From positions 683,469 through 747,468 of the forward strand of contig NZ_KQ948925.1 in NCBI RefSeq assembly GCF_001514235.1: DNA of 64,000 bases. The letters are read 5' to 3'. Positions within the stretch are counted from its first letter, which is position 1; each line of letters starts with the position of its first letter. The notes under the pieces are model-generated. The model searched no databases. It saw only the letters and a list, made by a program, of their open reading frames with translations, and was not told the origin of the DNA. Shown piece by piece: positions 63,390 to 64,000 of this stretch. The translations under genes were made by a program, and so were the position numbers. The DNA is from Streptomyces caeruleatus (GTDB lineage Bacteria > Actinomycetota > Actinomycetes > Streptomycetales > Streptomycetaceae).

Positions 63390-64000
63390 TCAGCCGAGGC
63401 ACACGAGGTTGAGCACGCAGAGCTGCGCCGGCGAGGTCGCCTCCGGTGCGGGGCTGGACGGTGAGGTGGAGGTGCCGGAGTCGGAGCTGTCGGTAGCCGA
63501 CGGAGCCGGCGTCTGCTGCTCGGCCGACGTGCCACCGCTGTCGCCGGAGCCGGACTGGGCTCCGCCCGAGCTCGCGTTGCCGGAGTTCGCACCACCGGTG
63601 GCGGACGGGACGCTCTGCGACTGCGGGGCCGTGGTCGCCGCGGGGGTCGGGGTGGCGGCGACGTCCGGTCGGGTGAACTGCCGGGTGGTGTGCGGCGTCG
63701 TGATGGCCTCGCGGGCGGCGTCGGTGGGGTGCGTCTTCGACGGGGTCGTGTCGACGTGCGGGGCTTCGCCGGTGTCCGCGGGGGTGGTCGCCGGGCGGGT
63801 GAGCTCGGTCTCCTGCTGCTCGGCGATCGCGGTGTTCGGGTTCTGCGGCGCGGTGGCCGCCTGGGCCTTGTCGGTGGCCCCCCGGTTCATCGCCGAGACG
63901 GTCAGACCGCCTCCGACCAGGGCGACGGCGGTCGCCACCACGGCCCGGCGCTGGTTCTTCTTCCAACGGGCCCGCTGGCGACGCCGCGCGGCCCTGCCCT
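63390..64000 (-). CDS. Exported Ser/Thr/Pro-rich protein (partial, 5' end off right edge)
   Basis: The frame is open to the right edge; the visible 202 codons lack the start. It begins with a very basic segment (GRAARRRQRARWKKNQRR) followed by one hydrophobic helix (AVVATAVALVGGGLTVSA), the layout of an exported or membrane-anchored protein. A long low-complexity Ala/Thr/Ser/Pro region follows, ending in SPAQLCVLNLVCLG with two Cys near the C-terminus. The function is unknown. Confidence 0.7.
   Translation of the reverse strand, partial: GRAARRRQRARWKKNQRRAVVATAVALVGGGLTVSAMNRGATDKAQAATAPQNPNTAIAEQQETELTRPATTPADTGEAPHVDTTPSKTHPTDAAREAITTPHTTRQFTRPDVAATPTPAATTAPQSQSVPSATGGANSGNASSGGAQSGSGDSGGTSAEQQTPAPSATDSSDSGTSTSPSSPAPEATSPAQLCVLNLVCLG

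Overview
The window looks like a Streptomyces chromosome segment. GC is very high, codons nearly always end in G or C, genes overlap in ATGA/GTGA couplings, GTG and TTG starts are frequent, and three near-perfect 19-bp actinobacterial iron boxes (DmdR1/DtxR type) are present. No rRNA, tRNA, transposase or CRISPR array was seen. No gene-free stretch exceeds about 225 bases.

Left third (1-24894): most of a mixed-ligand siderophore cluster, cut by the left edge. On the minus strand an iron-box operon runs panD, mbtH and four NRPS genes (A: C-A-PCP; B: C-A-PCP-E; C: C-A-PCP-C-A-PCP-E; D: ArCP-Cy..., truncated by the edge). Upstream are an alpha/beta hydrolase, an EntS-like exporter and an MbtI-type salicylate synthase. 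Divergent from these are a salicyl-AMP ligase and two FecCD permease genes. Adenylation pockets read by hand suggest beta-alanine (A), an unassigned residue (B), Ser and N-hydroxyornithine (C). With the ArCP-Cy start this points to a salicyl-oxazoline/hydroxamate siderophore carrying beta-Ala, in the general class of madurastatin and cahuitamycin. The ornithine hydroxylase, ABC ATPase and binding protein are not in view.

24897-29166: a copper module (secreted His-rich protein, copZ, copA, three CsoR-like palindromes), a strong terminator and a secreted phospholipase A2. 29272-41874: two carbohydrate-uptake operons with ABC binding proteins and permeases, a YesL-like membrane protein, Gfo/Idh/MocA oxidoreductase, DUF6807/PmoA-like protein, cupin, GH35 beta-galactosidase and a truncated ROK regulator.

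42072-46451: PolX-type polymerase, DegT-family aminotransferase and a CelD/FemAB-like GNAT protein. 46622-51540: a compact set with a LysA-like PLP decarboxylase, a cysteine synthase-rhodanese fusion, a SufS-like desulfurase and a methyltransferase. It looks like an uncharacterised small-molecule or sulfur pathway. 51710-64000: VOC protein, HtpG, a sortase next to a repeat-rich secreted probable substrate, acyltransferase, TetR regulator, secreted M19-type dipeptidase with a discoidin domain, methyltransferase, CPBP protease, dihydrolipoyl dehydrogenase, and a secreted protein running off the right edge.

The most unusual items are a dispersed palindromic Streptomyces repeat read in frame inside the NRPS B adenylation domain (a second copy ends the aminotransferase gene), the apparent loss of an E domain from the beta-Ala module, the desulfurase/rhodanese/decarboxylase operon, and the sortase substrate with four copies of a sorting-like motif.
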